This document shows, piece by piece, positions 23,055 to 32,538 of a DNA stretch of 64,000 nucleotides. A model generated the notes under the pieces. That model worked only from the letters and a program-made list of their open reading frames with translations. It had not been told where the DNA came from and did no database searches. A program made the translations under genes and the position numbers. Numbering within the stretch: the first letter of the stretch is position 1; every line of letters starts with the position of its first letter. The stretch is taken from the NCBI GenBank assembly GCA_017643395.1, contig JAEPNP010000001.1, positions 331,806-395,805 on the forward strand, in the 5' to 3' direction. Source of the DNA: Rhodothermales bacterium (lineage in GTDB: Bacteria; Bacteroidota; Rhodothermia; Rhodothermales; UBA10348).

Positions 23055-23985
23055 CCAGGTCAGCACGCACATCGTGGCGGTCCTCGGCCCATCGGTGCCA
23101 GGCCATCATCCCACCGACGAGTGCGACCATGAGGCCGTACCAGCCGAGGGACTGCAGCGTCTCCACCATCGGTCCGAGTTCGGCCAGAAACTCCGGGTCC
23201 GAGAAGGCGGAGTCCTCGCGGCGCATCATGTCCATGAATGGCCCGTTGAGAAAAAACGGCAACTGGGCGGCCAGCAATGCCTGGAAGGCACCCACGGATG
23301 CCAGGACCAATCCGAGCGTGGCCTGCCACCTCTTTCGGCCCCAGAGGAAGATGCCCAGAACGAGGGCCACCACTCCCAAGAGCAGGGGCACCATAAAGAA
23401 TGTGGCGTAGCCGGAGAAGCCGCCCGAGCCGCTGCTCGAGAACAGCACGGCGTACAGGGATGCGACCAGAGTGGCCGAGAAATATGCCAATACGGTCCCT
23501 GATACCAACACGATCAAACCGACGATCCGTGCGAGGTCCCCGGACTGGCGTGCGCGTCGATATCGGTGGAGACCGGGCACCAAGCCCGGCTCCGGATCAG
23601 GCTCGCCGTCAAACCAGGCCGTTGCCCGAGGGCGGGTAATGGCGATGGCTATCGCAACGGAAGGCAGGTTCACGATGAGTTGCCAGACCCACGCTCCCTC
23701 CATCGACGAAGAGAACTGAAAGGATCCCCAGAAGAGCGAGAACAGGAGGACGCCCAGGAAGAGATTGCGCCCCCACTTGTGCCCTTCCAGCATGCCCCAA
23801 CCCGCGGCGACCGACAGCAGCGGCCCGAGGCTGCTGATCACCAGTGTGGCAGGTCCCCGTCCGATCTCCCCCACCAACTCGCGCGCTTCGGGCATGCTGA
23901 GGGCCCAGATCAGGGCCGGCACTGACAACACGCCGTTGATGAGCAGAAACCAGGCAGAAGCCGTGACGGAAAGTGGTCGAGACAT
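23038..23985 (-). CDS. Multi-pass membrane protein of unknown function
   Basis: 315 aa from ATG 23985, chosen because it directly precedes the first hydrophobic segment; the open frame upstream is non-protein-like. I count about six to seven hydrophobic stretches, including WFLLINGVLSVPALIW, NLFLGVLLFSLFW and FFMVPLLLGVVALVLG, and a soluble arginine-rich loop at about residues 130-150. No transport or enzyme motif is visible. It diverges from the dienelactone hydrolase at 24059 across 73 nt containing a small inverted repeat (AACGC-AAA-GCGTT, 24016-24028). Confidence 0.75.
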   Translation of the reverse strand: MSRPLSVTASAWFLLINGVLSVPALIWALSMPEARELVGEIGRGPATLVISSLGPLLSVAAGWGMLEGHKWGRNLFLGVLLFSLFWGSFQFSSSMEGAWVWQLIVNLPSVAIAIAITRPRATAWFDGEPDPEPGLVPGLHRYRRARQSGDLARIVGLIVLVSGTVLAYFSATLVASLYAVLFSSSGSGGFSGYATFFMVPLLLGVVALVLGIFLWGRKRWQATLGLVLASVGAFQALLAAQLPFFLNGPFMDMMRREDSAFSDPEFLAELGPMVETLQSLGWYGLMVALVGGMMAWHRWAEDRHDVRADLATGTG

Positions 23986-24058
23986 GACAGAGTCGCGGAG
24001 GGGTTCACAGACGAAAACGCAAAGCGTTATTCTGGTGCGACACTCTCCCGACCCCGCG

Positions 24059-24868
24059 ATGCGCTTCTTTTCTCTGATCCTTTGTGTCCTCTTTGTACTC
24101 CCGGCTTCTGCACAAGACTGGGCCGTTGCCGCGCTGGACGCGTCGCCTCGCCACCACGAATGGACCACTGTGGAGTCCCGCGATCGTGACCTGCATCTCT
24201 TCGTGGCGTATCCGGAGTCCTCGGAGCCGGCGCCCACCTTCATCGTGATTCACGAGAACCGGGGATTGACGGACTCGGTGAGGTTGTTTGCAGATCAGGC
24301 CGCCGAGGCAGGCTATTTGGCGGTGGCGGTGGACCTGCTTTCGGGATTCGATGAGCAGCATGGCAGGACGAGCGATTTCGAGTCGTCCGATGCCGCCCGG
24401 TCAGCCCTGTACGAACTGGACCCGGACGGCATCACGCAGGATCTCCTGGCGGCGCAGGCCTACGCACTCGGCCTTCCGGCATCCGACGGCCTGCTGTTCG
24501 TGGCGGGATTCTGCTGGGGCGGCAGCCAGACCTTCCGGTTCGCCACCAATTCCGACGCACTGGTGGGCGCGATGGTGTTCTATGGGTCGTCCCCAGAGGA
24601 GGGCTACGAGCGCATCGAGGCGCCGGTTTGGGGGTTCTACGGGGAAAACGACGCTCGCATCAATAGGCAGATTCCAGGAACGGAGACGGCGATGGAGGAA
24701 CTGGGCAAGACGTACCACCCTGTCATCTACCCGGGAGCCGGACACGCCTTCATGCGTCGGGGAGACGACCCCTCAACTGGGGCGGACGACCCGAACAAGC
24801 AGGCGCGGGATGCGGCCTGGGAGCGCATTCGTATGCTGGTAACCCTGGTTCAGGCAGAGCAGGGATGA
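24059..24868 (+). CDS. Secreted dienelactone-hydrolase family protein
   Basis: 269 aa from ATG 24059 with signal peptide MRFFSLILCVLFVLPASAQ. Alpha/beta hydrolase of the DLH type: the oxyanion segment IVIHENRG, nucleophile Cys in GFCWGGS (Cys is typical of DLH), Asp in YGENDARI and His in GAGHAFMR, so the triad is complete. It is expected to cleave small lactones or esters in the periplasm; the natural substrate is unknown. It couples to the next gene by ATGA. Confidence 0.9.
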   Translation: MRFFSLILCVLFVLPASAQDWAVAALDASPRHHEWTTVESRDRDLHLFVAYPESSEPAPTFIVIHENRGLTDSVRLFADQAAEAGYLAVAVDLLSGFDEQHGRTSDFESSDAARSALYELDPDGITQDLLAAQAYALGLPASDGLLFVAGFCWGGSQTFRFATNSDALVGAMVFYGSSPEEGYERIEAPVWGFYGENDARINRQIPGTETAMEELGKTYHPVIYPGAGHAFMRRGDDPSTGADDPNKQARDAAWERIRMLVTLVQAEQG

Positions 24869-25380
24869 AGTCGGCTCTGTGGGTCCTGCTGCTGCTGCCT
24901 GGAGTTGTCCGGGCGCAGGTGCCGGCGTGGGCCGCGGAAGAGCTGTCGCGCGTAGTCGGCGTTTGGGAAGCTGATAACAGCGCGTACGTGAGCGAGACAG
25001 AGCCAGACCTGGCGTATCGACAGGAATGGCGGGCCGGGCCCGGAGGACACTCCGCCACCGGTCGTCTGTACGGGATGCTTCACGGGGAGGAAACCGGCGA
25101 GTACTGGCAATTCCGGCTGTTCTGGGACCCCGGCACCGAACGCCTTAGACTCATGCAGTGGAGTGCCTCCGGCATTGTGGGTGACGGTTTGTTCACGCAA
25201 ACCGGTCCCGACCGCAACGAGGTGCTGCAAACGTTCACGAGCCAGGACGGCACCAGCTGGATGCAGGGACATCGCAACCGCAACGAGTCCGACGACCAGC
25301 ACATCGGCACCTCGTACGGCGTGTCTGAAGACGGCGCCTGGACCAGAGAGCGCACCTATACCTGGAGGCGCATTCGCTAG
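24865..25380 (+). CDS. Secreted hypothetical protein
   Basis: 171 aa, ATG overlapping the hydrolase stop (ATGA). Signal peptide MKSALWVLLLLPGVVRAQ. The mature part begins ELSRVVGVWEADN and continues with repeated strand-like segments ([58 protein letters not shown]), the pattern of a small lipocalin-like or DUF1579-like barrel. That family call is tentative. Operon context with the hydrolase suggests a role in the same exported process. Its TAG stop shares CTAG with the converging gene. Confidence 0.7.
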   Translation: MKSALWVLLLLPGVVRAQVPAWAAEELSRVVGVWEADNSAYVSETEPDLAYRQEWRAGPGGHSATGRLYGMLHGEETGEYWQFRLFWDPGTERLRLMQWSASGIVGDGLFTQTGPDRNEVLQTFTSQDGTSWMQGHRNRNESDDQHIGTSYGVSEDGAWTRERTYTWRRIR

Positions 25381-25967
25381 CGTTTACGCTTGGGCCACTC
25401 GTTGGCCCGCTGGTTGACCGCGGCCGCATCGGCAATCTCAGTGATGCGTCGTTCCCGCGTGGCGGCGCGTTTTGCGTTTACCAGCCACTCCAGCATGGCG
25501 CGCCTGGACCACCTCGGGAAGGCGAGCCAATGCCCTTCCGCTCCCGGCCGGGCATCAAAAGCGGCCTGCAGATCCGGGGGTACCACCAGGGCTTCGACCG
25601 CGTCCAACGCGCTCCATGAGCCGTCCTCCCGGGCCGCCTCCACCTTGGCGATTCCGCTCGGGTGCATGAGGCCCGCCTGCATCATCCTGTCCACCCGGGC
25701 CTTGTTGATCGCGGACCAGTTGCTGCCGGGTTTTCGGGGAGCGAGCCAAAGCATGGTCCGCTCGTCATCCAGCTTGCGAGGGAGGCTGTCGATCCATCCG
25801 AAACACACTGCTTCTTCCACAATGTCCTCCATGTCCAGCCGGGGTTTGCCCGATGCCTTCAAGTGGTTGATGAGCCACAGCCCATCCGGGCGCGCATGAT
25901 GTTCCAGAAGCCACGCCCGCCACTCGGCCCGGGACAACGGATGGAAGGAGTTTTCGGGAGGGTTCAT
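25377..25967 (-). CDS. YdeI/OmpD-associated family protein
   Basis: 196 aa from ATG 25967 ([20 protein letters not shown]). The segment [17 protein letters not shown] followed by [23 protein letters not shown] is the family hallmark, and a C-terminal DUF1905-type basic tail ([24 protein letters not shown]) is present. Members are cytoplasmic proteins; the E. coli homologue is linked to resistance against cationic peptides, but the biochemical role is unsettled. The open frame extends far upstream across the tRNA and repeats, which argues against any longer start. Confidence 0.88.
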   Translation of the reverse strand: MNPPENSFHPLSRAEWRAWLLEHHARPDGLWLINHLKASGKPRLDMEDIVEEAVCFGWIDSLPRKLDDERTMLWLAPRKPGSNWSAINKARVDRMMQAGLMHPSGIAKVEAAREDGSWSALDAVEALVVPPDLQAAFDARPGAEGHWLAFPRWSRRAMLEWLVNAKRAATRERRITEIADAAAVNQRANEWPKRKR

Positions 25968-26030
25968 GGATGGTCGATGAGGTCCTGCCAAGGTACCGAA
26001 CCTCCCCCAGGGCATCGAGTATGAGCGCGC

Positions 26031-26116
<86 letters not shown>

Positions 26117-26270
26117 AACAAGTTTGGCCAGGCGCGAAGCGCTCCAGCGTGGGGCCGGCGCCGAGCCGAGCTTGCTCGAGCGAGCGTGCCGGCAGCGCCG
26201 CCCAGCCCCGAGGCGATCTCGCCCGGCGGTGCCGCCCCCGCAGCCCCGCAACCGCGAGTCCGGCGCTGGA

Positions 26271-26398
26271 GTGGAATCGCACCCCCATATTCCACACCGA
26301 CCGCCCCCTGCCCGGCGCGTAGGTCGAATACGCCGCCGTATTACACCTGGCAAGCCCCCGGGCCGGCCCAAACATGGAATAGCGGCCCCACATTTCAC
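26271..26398. repeat. 128-nt structured repeat, copy 1
   Basis: By hand alignment it differs from copy 2 at about 12 of 128 positions with no gaps. It begins with the inverted repeat GTGGAAT-N11-ATTCCAC (26271-26295), contains a perfect AATACG-CCGC-CGTATT palindrome (26327-26342 region), and ends with a decayed version of the closing palindrome (ATGGAATA ... CATTTCAC). Orientation and role are unknown. Confidence 0.85.
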
Positions 26399-26582
26399 TC
26401 CGCGCGGCGCCACCTCCGCTTCCCGTCCGGCGTGGCGCCCAACCGGGAGCCCGGGGCCGGGGCCCGGGGCATTCCCGCCCGGCAGTGCCGCCCCTGGCAG
26501 AGGCGACCTCGCCCAAGAGGGCCGAGCCTACGCATAGCCAGGCCTCCCGCAGCCCCAGCAGCCCCCGCGGCCCGCCGCTCGA

Positions 26583-26710
26583 GTGGAATCGCACCCCCAT
26601 ATTCCACCCCGACCGGCCCCTGCCTGGCGCCGAAGTCGAATAGGCCGCCGTATTACACCTGGCAAGCCCCCGGGCCGGCCCAATCGTGGAATAGTGGCCC
26701 CATATTCCAC
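26583..26710. repeat. 128-nt structured repeat, copy 2
   Basis: It lies 312 nt from copy 1. The opening palindrome GTGGAAT-N11-ATTCCAC is identical. The central palindrome is broken by one base (AATAGG). The closing palindrome GTGGAATA-N9-TATTCCAC (26686-26710) is perfect, so the unit is bounded by GTGGAAT at one end and ATTCCAC at the other and can fold as two terminal hairpins or one long-range stem. Confidence 0.85.
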
Positions 26711-26821
26711 TGCGCCGCGCCTGCTTCGCTCCGAAGCCCAACCGGCTGGCACTATGGGCCGTTCGACCCTACGAAGCGGCCAGGGCGGACAGTAGCAGGT
26801 ACATTTGCACCATGCGCCGAT

Positions 26822-26929
26822 CCCTCCGGCGCACTCACCATCGACTCCTCGACCTGGCCGGCTGGCGTCTACATTCTGCGGGCCGCCCATCGCCCGGATC
26901 AAACCCGCATGCTAACTGTGGTACGATAG
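26822..26929 (+). pseudogene. Orphan T9SS type A C-terminal sorting-tail fragment
   Basis: Reading to TAG at 26927-26929, the last residues are SSTWPAGVYILRAAHR then MLTVVR. This matches the end of a type A T9SS sorting domain and resembles the tail of the next gene (RPAGVYMVRTSLDG then ALTIVR). The frame upstream runs through the non-coding repeats and the tRNA, so there is no plausible start or N-terminal body. The simplest reading is the surviving 3' end of a deleted secreted-protein gene. Confidence 0.6.
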
Positions 26930-26930
26930 T

Positions 26931-29597
26931 ATGAGACGCACTCTCCTCATTCTCCTGCTCCTGATGGGGTTGACCGCCGTCGCCCCCGCACAGGAACTGC
27001 TTGTCGACCTCAATACCACCCCGCGCGGCCTCTATCCCAAGAACCTGCTGAAGGGCCCTGGCGGCACGGCGTTCTTTACCGGCTGGACGGAGGAATCCGG
27101 CCGGGAGCCCTGGGTCTTTGAGGGTGGCGTAATCCGGCAACTCGTCGATCTCACACCAGGCACCGAGGGCTCCAATCTCACCTTTCACGCCGCCAACGAC
27201 TCGCTGGTCTTTTTTACGAGAGACGACGCAGAACTGTGGGTTTCGGACGGCCACGAGACCAGACTGGTTACGACGTCGGAGCGCATCATTCCCTCAGGCG
27301 TGTTCCGAGACCACTTCGTCTTCGTCGATCGCGGGGATGCGTATCGCGTTCGAGCCACTGACGGTTCAAACACAGTGACCCTCTTCACCGGCGGCTACAC
27401 CAGAGGACTGTATGACTGGAATGGAGGGCCGCTGGTAGCAAACGACCGGTTGTACTTCTTCGGCATCGACAACCAGGGGATCGGGATGGGGCTCTGGTCG
27501 ACGGATCTGACTGAGGCCGCCACGTACCATGGGCTGGTGCAGGCCCCGGGTTCGGATGCCGTCGTTTTCGGAGACCGCATCATCTACGGCGGATGGTCAC
27601 AGGAATTGGGCGATGAGGTCTGGACGGTAAACCTCGACGGCACAAACAACCAGCGGCAGTCGGAGCTGGGTGTCAACGCCAGGTGGGAAGACATCGGCGA
27701 CTTCGTAGTAGGATCCGAGGAGGTGTTCTTCCTGGCGCAGGACCTGTCCACGGGGTGGGAGCTGTTCAGGACGGACGGCACTGCGGCAGGAACGGTGCTG
27801 GTGAAGGACCTGGCTCCCGGCCTGCTCGACGCCTACCCCGAAGACAAACACGCCTTCCGCGACGGTATCCTTTTCACGGCCTGGACGCCGGAGTTCGGCA
27901 AGGAGCTGTGGTTCTCGAACGGGGATCCCGACGGCACGATCATGCTTGGCGACATCGAGCCGGGTCGTTCGGGCAGCGACCCGGTCACACTCGCCGTGCG
28001 AGGAAATCGGGCCTGGTTCTGCGCGGTCACCGAGGCCACGGGGATGGAGCTCTGGGTGACCGACGGCACGCCGGAAGGCACACGCCTGGTCTCCGACTTT
28101 GCCCCCGGAGCTGCATCTTCGACGCCGGAATGGGTCGCACTCCTGGACGACTCCCTCCTGATTTCGGCTTCGACCCCCGATTCGGGGCAGCAGCTTCGAA
28201 GCCTCGACCTGACCGGCGAATCCATTGCCACGGTCGGCACCCGGATCAGCTCGGGTTCACTGGGTTCGTTTCCCGAGCATTTCGCGCGATGGGGCGAGCA
28301 GGTGGTCTTTGCAGCCAACTCAGGTCTTGCGGGCGCCCAGATGTGGCAGACCGACGGCACGCCATCCGGTACCCGACAGCTGGCTCAGTCTGACGGGACA
28401 GGAATATTCGAGACCCGGGTCGACGGGGACCGTCTCCACTGGAGAACCCTGCGAGGCGTCTGGGTGCTGAACGCAGGCGAGTCGGTTGCCACGCGTGTCT
28501 TTGAGGGCAACCTGAACAGCATGGACGTCGCGGCCGGCATGGTGGCGGGTCAGGTCTGGAGAGACGGCGCTTTCCTGATTGACGCCGAAACGGGAGAAGT
28601 GCTGGTGCGAGTGCCCGATGCCTGGAACTATGCGCTGACGGACGACGGACAGTTTTTCACGGACGACGACCACAAGCTCTATCGGTACACGCGTCAGGAG
28701 GGGCTCTCCGTCGTCATGGAGATTCCGGCCGGTGAGCGAATCCGCGATCTGCACGGTGCCGGTTCGGCTGCGTTCTTTCGACTCCTCGATGGCAACGACG
28801 GCAAGTTGTGGATGGTGGACGGCAGTGGCGCCCGCGCCATCTCCGAGCAACCACTCTCCACCACGTCTCCACTGCTGACGTTCAGGGGAGAAAGCGTCTT
28901 CCGGGGATGGCAAGGTCTCTATATCACCGATTCCGCTGCGGAATCGTTCGACATCCTCGCCTCAGGGGACTACTTCTTTCGGGAGGCGCTGGTGCACAAT
29001 GACCGATTCTACTATTCCGCCTCGACGCGCCACGGGTTTGGTGTGTACGAGTCCGACGGGACGCGCACGGGCAGCCGGATCCTGGCCGGCTTCGATCAGC
29101 CCGTGGAGGTGCTGACGGTCGTCGGAGACGAGATTCTTGTGGCCGAGCGCCTGGAGCCCTACGGAACCCAGCTCTGGGTGACCGGAGCACATCGAAACAC
29201 GCGTCGACTGGGCGCCGCGCTGCCAGGCGCAACCGTCGACGAAGCAGCCACTACAGACCGCGCCATCCTCTTCCGCAACGGCCATCCCGAGTCGGGCTCC
29301 GAACCGTTCGTCCTCAGCGCTACGCTCGTGCAACCAGAGCCGGACCCCATCGCCCCTGAACTCCCGGAGGACGTGGGCATCCCGTACCCGAATCCCGCTA
29401 CCAAGGTGGCTCAGGTGCGCGCGCCGCTTGGCGCGACCGTTCAGGTCTTCGACATGCTGGGGCGCCTCCGCGGCTCCTATACGGGCGATGGGGAACTGGT
29501 CGATCTGAACGCCGCCTCCAGGCCGGCCGGAGTCTACATGGTCCGCACCTCCCTGGACGGGTTCGTGCGCACTTCTGCCCTCACCATCGTGCGCTAA
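26931..29597 (+). CDS. Secreted ELWxxDGT-repeat protein with T9SS type A sorting domain
   Basis: 888 aa. Signal peptide MRRTLLILLLLMGLTAVAPAQ. Multiple ELWxxDGT-type repeats are visible (ELWVSDGH, ELFRTDGTAAGTVLVKDL, ELWFSNGDPDGTIML, ELWVTDGTPEGTRLV, MWQTDGTPSGTRQL, LWVTGAH), expected to form a beta-propeller-like solenoid. The last 80 residues (from IPYPNPATKVAQVRAPLG, with MLGRLRGSY and RPAGVYMVRT) are a type A T9SS C-terminal domain that directs export across the outer membrane and surface attachment. ELWxxDGT proteins are seen in Bacteroidota and myxobacteria without a proven function. It starts 1 nt after an orphan tail of the same kind. No T9SS machinery gene is in the window. Confidence 0.92.
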   Translation: MRRTLLILLLLMGLTAVAPAQELLVDLNTTPRGLYPKNLLKGPGGTAFFTGWTEESGREPWVFEGGVIRQLVDLTPGTEGSNLTFHAANDSLVFFTRDDAELWVSDGHETRLVTTSERIIPSGVFRDHFVFVDRGDAYRVRATDGSNTVTLFTGGYTRGLYDWNGGPLVANDRLYFFGIDNQGIGMGLWSTDLTEAATYHGLVQAPGSDAVVFGDRIIYGGWSQELGDEVWTVNLDGTNNQRQSELGVNARWEDIGDFVVGSEEVFFLAQDLSTGWELFRTDGTAAGTVLVKDLAPGLLDAYPEDKHAFRDGILFTAWTPEFGKELWFSNGDPDGTIMLGDIEPGRSGSDPVTLAVRGNRAWFCAVTEATGMELWVTDGTPEGTRLVSDFAPGAASSTPEWVALLDDSLLISASTPDSGQQLRSLDLTGESIATVGTRISSGSLGSFPEHFARWGEQVVFAANSGLAGAQMWQTDGTPSGTRQLAQSDGTGIFETRVDGDRLHWRTLRGVWVLNAGESVATRVFEGNLNSMDVAAGMVAGQVWRDGAFLIDAETGEVLVRVPDAWNYALTDDGQFFTDDDHKLYRYTRQEGLSVVMEIPAGERIRDLHGAGSAAFFRLLDGNDGKLWMVDGSGARAISEQPLSTTSPLLTFRGESVFRGWQGLYITDSAAESFDILASGDYFFREALVHNDRFYYSASTRHGFGVYESDGTRTGSRILAGFDQPVEVLTVVGDEILVAERLEPYGTQLWVTGAHRNTRRLGAALPGATVDEAATTDRAILFRNGHPESGSEPFVLSATLVQPEPDPIAPELPEDVGIPYPNPATKVAQVRAPLGATVQVFDMLGRLRGSYTGDGELVDLNAASRPAGVYMVRTSLDGFVRTSALTIVR

Positions 29598-29774
29598 ATC
29601 AAGGCTTCTCAGCCTCTTCGCGTAACCGAGCGCCCTTACCGGTCGTAGGGAGGGCAATTACGGAGATTCTGTCACGGCATGTGGCGGGCTGCAACCGTGC
29701 GTTCCCGGAACGCGTGTACCCGCCCTTTGACCGGCAATCCCGCCTCCCACAGAAGCCAACAGGCCCCCTTTCTC

Positions 29775-31130
29775 ATGCGCTTCCGACTTCCCATGCTGGC
29801 ACTGGCCGGCATGCTTCTCCTGCCGCAGGCAGCGTCCGCGCAGACAGTGATCACGTACGAAGACGCTGTTCGCATTGCGCTCGACCAGAACGTGGCGCTC
29901 CGCAGGGCGCAGAATTCCCTGGAACTGCAGGCCACCTCGCTGTCGCAGGCCCGCGCCGCCCGACTGCCGAACCTGAACTTCAGCACGAGCACCGGCCGCA
30001 ACTGGGGTCTTCAGTTTGACCTTACGACGGGACGCCTGGAGACCTCCTCCAGCGATCGGTTCTCGCTGTCCGCAAGCTCAGGTGTGACCTTGTTCGACGG
30101 GTTCGCCATGGGTGCGAACGTCGATCAGGCAGAGGCTGCCCTCGAAGCGCAGGAGTTCTCCCTGGAGAACAGCAAACAGGCTACCGTGCTCGCGGTCGGC
30201 AGCGAATACCTCCAGGTATTCCTCGATCAACAGCAAATCCGGATTCAGGAGGAAAACCTGGCGGCACAGCAGCAACAGCTCGAACGCATTGTTGAGTTTG
30301 TTCGCGTCGGCCAGCGTCCCATTTCCGACCAGTACGTGCAGGAAGTGCAGGTGGCCAACGCCGAGGCCTCACTGCTGACGGCTCAGCGCTCCCTGCAGTT
30401 GAGCGAATCCCGCCTCATCAACACGCTGCAGCTGGACCCGCTGGAAAGCTGGATCTTCCAGGCTCCGTCCCCGGACGATATCGAACTTACCCTGCGCTCC
30501 TACAACCCGGACGAGTTGCTTCGCACGGCGTATGCTCAGCGCCAGGATCTCAAGGCTTCCGAATTTCTGATTACGGCCGCCGAAGCCGGCATCACGGTGG
30601 CCAAATCCAGCCGCCTGCCTCGAGTGAGCCTCTCGGCCGGCGCCAGCACCAGCTACTCCAGCTTCGGTCGCGATCCCCTGACCGGCCAGACCGCATCTTT
30701 TGACGATCAGTTGGCCGACAACCGGTCGCGCAACATCGGCCTCAACCTGAGCCTGCCGATTTTCAACCGGTTCCAGACGCGCAACTCGGTGGAGCGGGCA
30801 CAGGTCCAATTGAGCAACGCGCGGCTGGATCTGGAGAACATCAGACAGTCGATCGCGCTTGATGTGCGTCAGGCCTATCTGGACTATCAGACTGCCGTAA
30901 AGCGCCTGGAGGTTACCGAGAAGCAGGTTCAGAGTGCGCGGCAGGCCCTGGAGGTCGAGCAGGCCCGGTATGACGTCGCCTCTTCGACTCTGGTGGAACT
31001 GACGCAGGCCCGGGCCTCCTTTGTCGATGCTGAGAGCCAGCGCCTTTCGGCAATTGCCCAGTTCTACTTCCAGCAGACGCTGATCGAATTCTACCTCGGT
31101 GCCTTGAGCGCCGACAACCCACTCTTCTAG
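29775..31130 (+). CDS. TolC-family outer-membrane efflux protein
   Basis: 451 aa from ATG 29775 (signal peptide MRFRLPMLALAGMLLLPQAASAQ). The two-fold OEP repeat is visible: ITYEDAVRIALDQNVALRRAQNSLELQ opens the first half and ARLPNLNFSTSTGRNWG its strand region; YNPDELLRTAYAQRQDLKASEF opens the second, with ARYDVASSTLVELTQARASFVDAE near the end. It forms the trimeric channel-tunnel for the HlyD adaptor and ABC ATPase directly downstream (31-nt gap, then an ATGA overlap). A G/C-rich imperfect hairpin at about 29629-29655 may end the preceding transcript. Confidence 0.93.
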   Translation: MRFRLPMLALAGMLLLPQAASAQTVITYEDAVRIALDQNVALRRAQNSLELQATSLSQARAARLPNLNFSTSTGRNWGLQFDLTTGRLETSSSDRFSLSASSGVTLFDGFAMGANVDQAEAALEAQEFSLENSKQATVLAVGSEYLQVFLDQQQIRIQEENLAAQQQQLERIVEFVRVGQRPISDQYVQEVQVANAEASLLTAQRSLQLSESRLINTLQLDPLESWIFQAPSPDDIELTLRSYNPDELLRTAYAQRQDLKASEFLITAAEAGITVAKSSRLPRVSLSAGASTSYSSFGRDPLTGQTASFDDQLADNRSRNIGLNLSLPIFNRFQTRNSVERAQVQLSNARLDLENIRQSIALDVRQAYLDYQTAVKRLEVTEKQVQSARQALEVEQARYDVASSTLVELTQARASFVDAESQRLSAIAQFYFQQTLIEFYLGALSADNPLF

Positions 31131-31161
31131 GACTTACTTCTTCCCCCAACCCTCCCTCCCA

Positions 31162-32538
31162 ATGGCTAAGAAGAAGAACGCCACCCGGCGTTTGATCATC
31201 ATTATTGGCGTGCTGGCGGTAGTCGCGCTTGGCGCCGTCGTTGTATTGAGCCAGGTGCTCGGTGGCGGCCCGGACGCGACGGCCGTGGAAATGGAGCAGG
31301 CCTCCGTGCGCACGCTGACGCAGGTCGTCACCGCCTCAGGCCGAGTGCAGCCCGAAATCGAGGTCGTCATCAGCCCCGACGTTTCGGGTGAGATCGTGGC
31401 CCTTCCGGTGAACGAAGGCGACCGCGTCTCGCAAGGCGAACTGCTGGCCCGCATCAAGCCTGACTTTTACGAGGCACAGCTTGAGCAGGCCCAGGCCAGT
31501 CTCCTGCAGAGCCGAGCCAGCATGGCGCAGCGAAAAGCGGACCTGCTCACTTCCGAGCTGGAGCTGAATCGCTCGAAGCAACTCTTTGAGAACGGAGCCA
31601 TTGCTGAGGCGGAGCTGCAGACCGCAGAGAATCGCTTTGAGACGGCCAAGGCCGGACTGGAAGCCTCCGAGTATGCCGTGGCCGCAGCGAACGCACGGTT
31701 GCGGGAGTCCCGTGAGCAGCTGGCCAAGACGGCCATCTTCGCACCGATGGACGGCACCGTATCCATGCTGAATGTCGAGCTCGGAGAGCGCGTCGTGGGT
31801 ACCACCCAGATGACGGGTACCGAGATGATGCGGGTCGCCAAGCTTGATGCGATGGAGATCATGGTGGACATCAATGAGAACGATGTGGTCAACATCGCCC
31901 TCAACGACTCGGCCGCCATCGAAATCGATGCCTACCCGAACCGGACCTTCAAGGGCGTCGTGACTGAGATCGCCAACTCCGCCCGCGTCGCCGGTGCCGG
32001 CACGCAGGAGCAGGTGACCAACTTCCCAATCAAGATTCGCATTCTGGATCCGCACAACGTGTCGCAGTCCACCGCTGCCGGCGTCGTCGTGGCATCCGCG
32101 GAAAGCCCGACGGCCTCGACCGCCCCGAACTTCCGCCCGGGTATGAGCGGAACGGTGGACGTCTTCACGGAGACGGTAGTCGACATCGTGGCCGTGCCGA
32201 TTCAGGCGGTGACGGTGCGGGACTTCAACGCCATCGCACGCGAGGAAGCCCGTCGCAATCGCCGTGGTGCGAACGCAGACTCCACGGCCGCCACCGAAGA
32301 GGTGCCGGACGAGGAAGACCTGCGGCGAGTGGTCTTCGTCGCTGAGGACGGCGAGGCCCAGCTGATCGAAGTCGAGACCGGCATCGCAGATGACACGCAC
32401 ATTCAGATTACGTCCGGATTGTCCGGTGGCGAAATGGTCATCATCGGCCCGTTCCGCGCCGTATCCCGCACGCTCGAGAAAGGCGATGCGGTGACTGAAG
32501 AGCGCAGCGGCGGATTCAACCCCGGCGCACGGTCATGA
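31162..32538 (+). CDS. HlyD/MacA-type periplasmic adaptor of an efflux pump
   Basis: 458 aa. One N-terminal membrane helix ([24 protein letters not shown]), a biotinyl-lipoyl-like half-domain ([30 protein letters not shown]), a long coiled coil (about residues 105-185, rich in Q, E and R), the second lipoyl half ([22 protein letters not shown]) and a beta-barrel domain. This is the MacA layout. An acidic, Arg-rich insertion near residues 355-385 ([14 protein letters not shown] ... EEVPDEEDL) precedes the membrane-proximal domain. It bridges an inner-membrane permease to TolC; the permease is not encoded here. The stop overlaps the ATPase start (ATGA). Confidence 0.92.
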   Translation: MAKKKNATRRLIIIIGVLAVVALGAVVVLSQVLGGGPDATAVEMEQASVRTLTQVVTASGRVQPEIEVVISPDVSGEIVALPVNEGDRVSQGELLARIKPDFYEAQLEQAQASLLQSRASMAQRKADLLTSELELNRSKQLFENGAIAEAELQTAENRFETAKAGLEASEYAVAAANARLRESREQLAKTAIFAPMDGTVSMLNVELGERVVGTTQMTGTEMMRVAKLDAMEIMVDINENDVVNIALNDSAAIEIDAYPNRTFKGVVTEIANSARVAGAGTQEQVTNFPIKIRILDPHNVSQSTAAGVVVASAESPTASTAPNFRPGMSGTVDVFTETVVDIVAVPIQAVTVRDFNAIAREEARRNRRGANADSTAATEEVPDEEDLRRVVFVAEDGEAQLIEVETGIADDTHIQITSGLSGGEMVIIGPFRAVSRTLEKGDAVTEERSGGFNPGARS

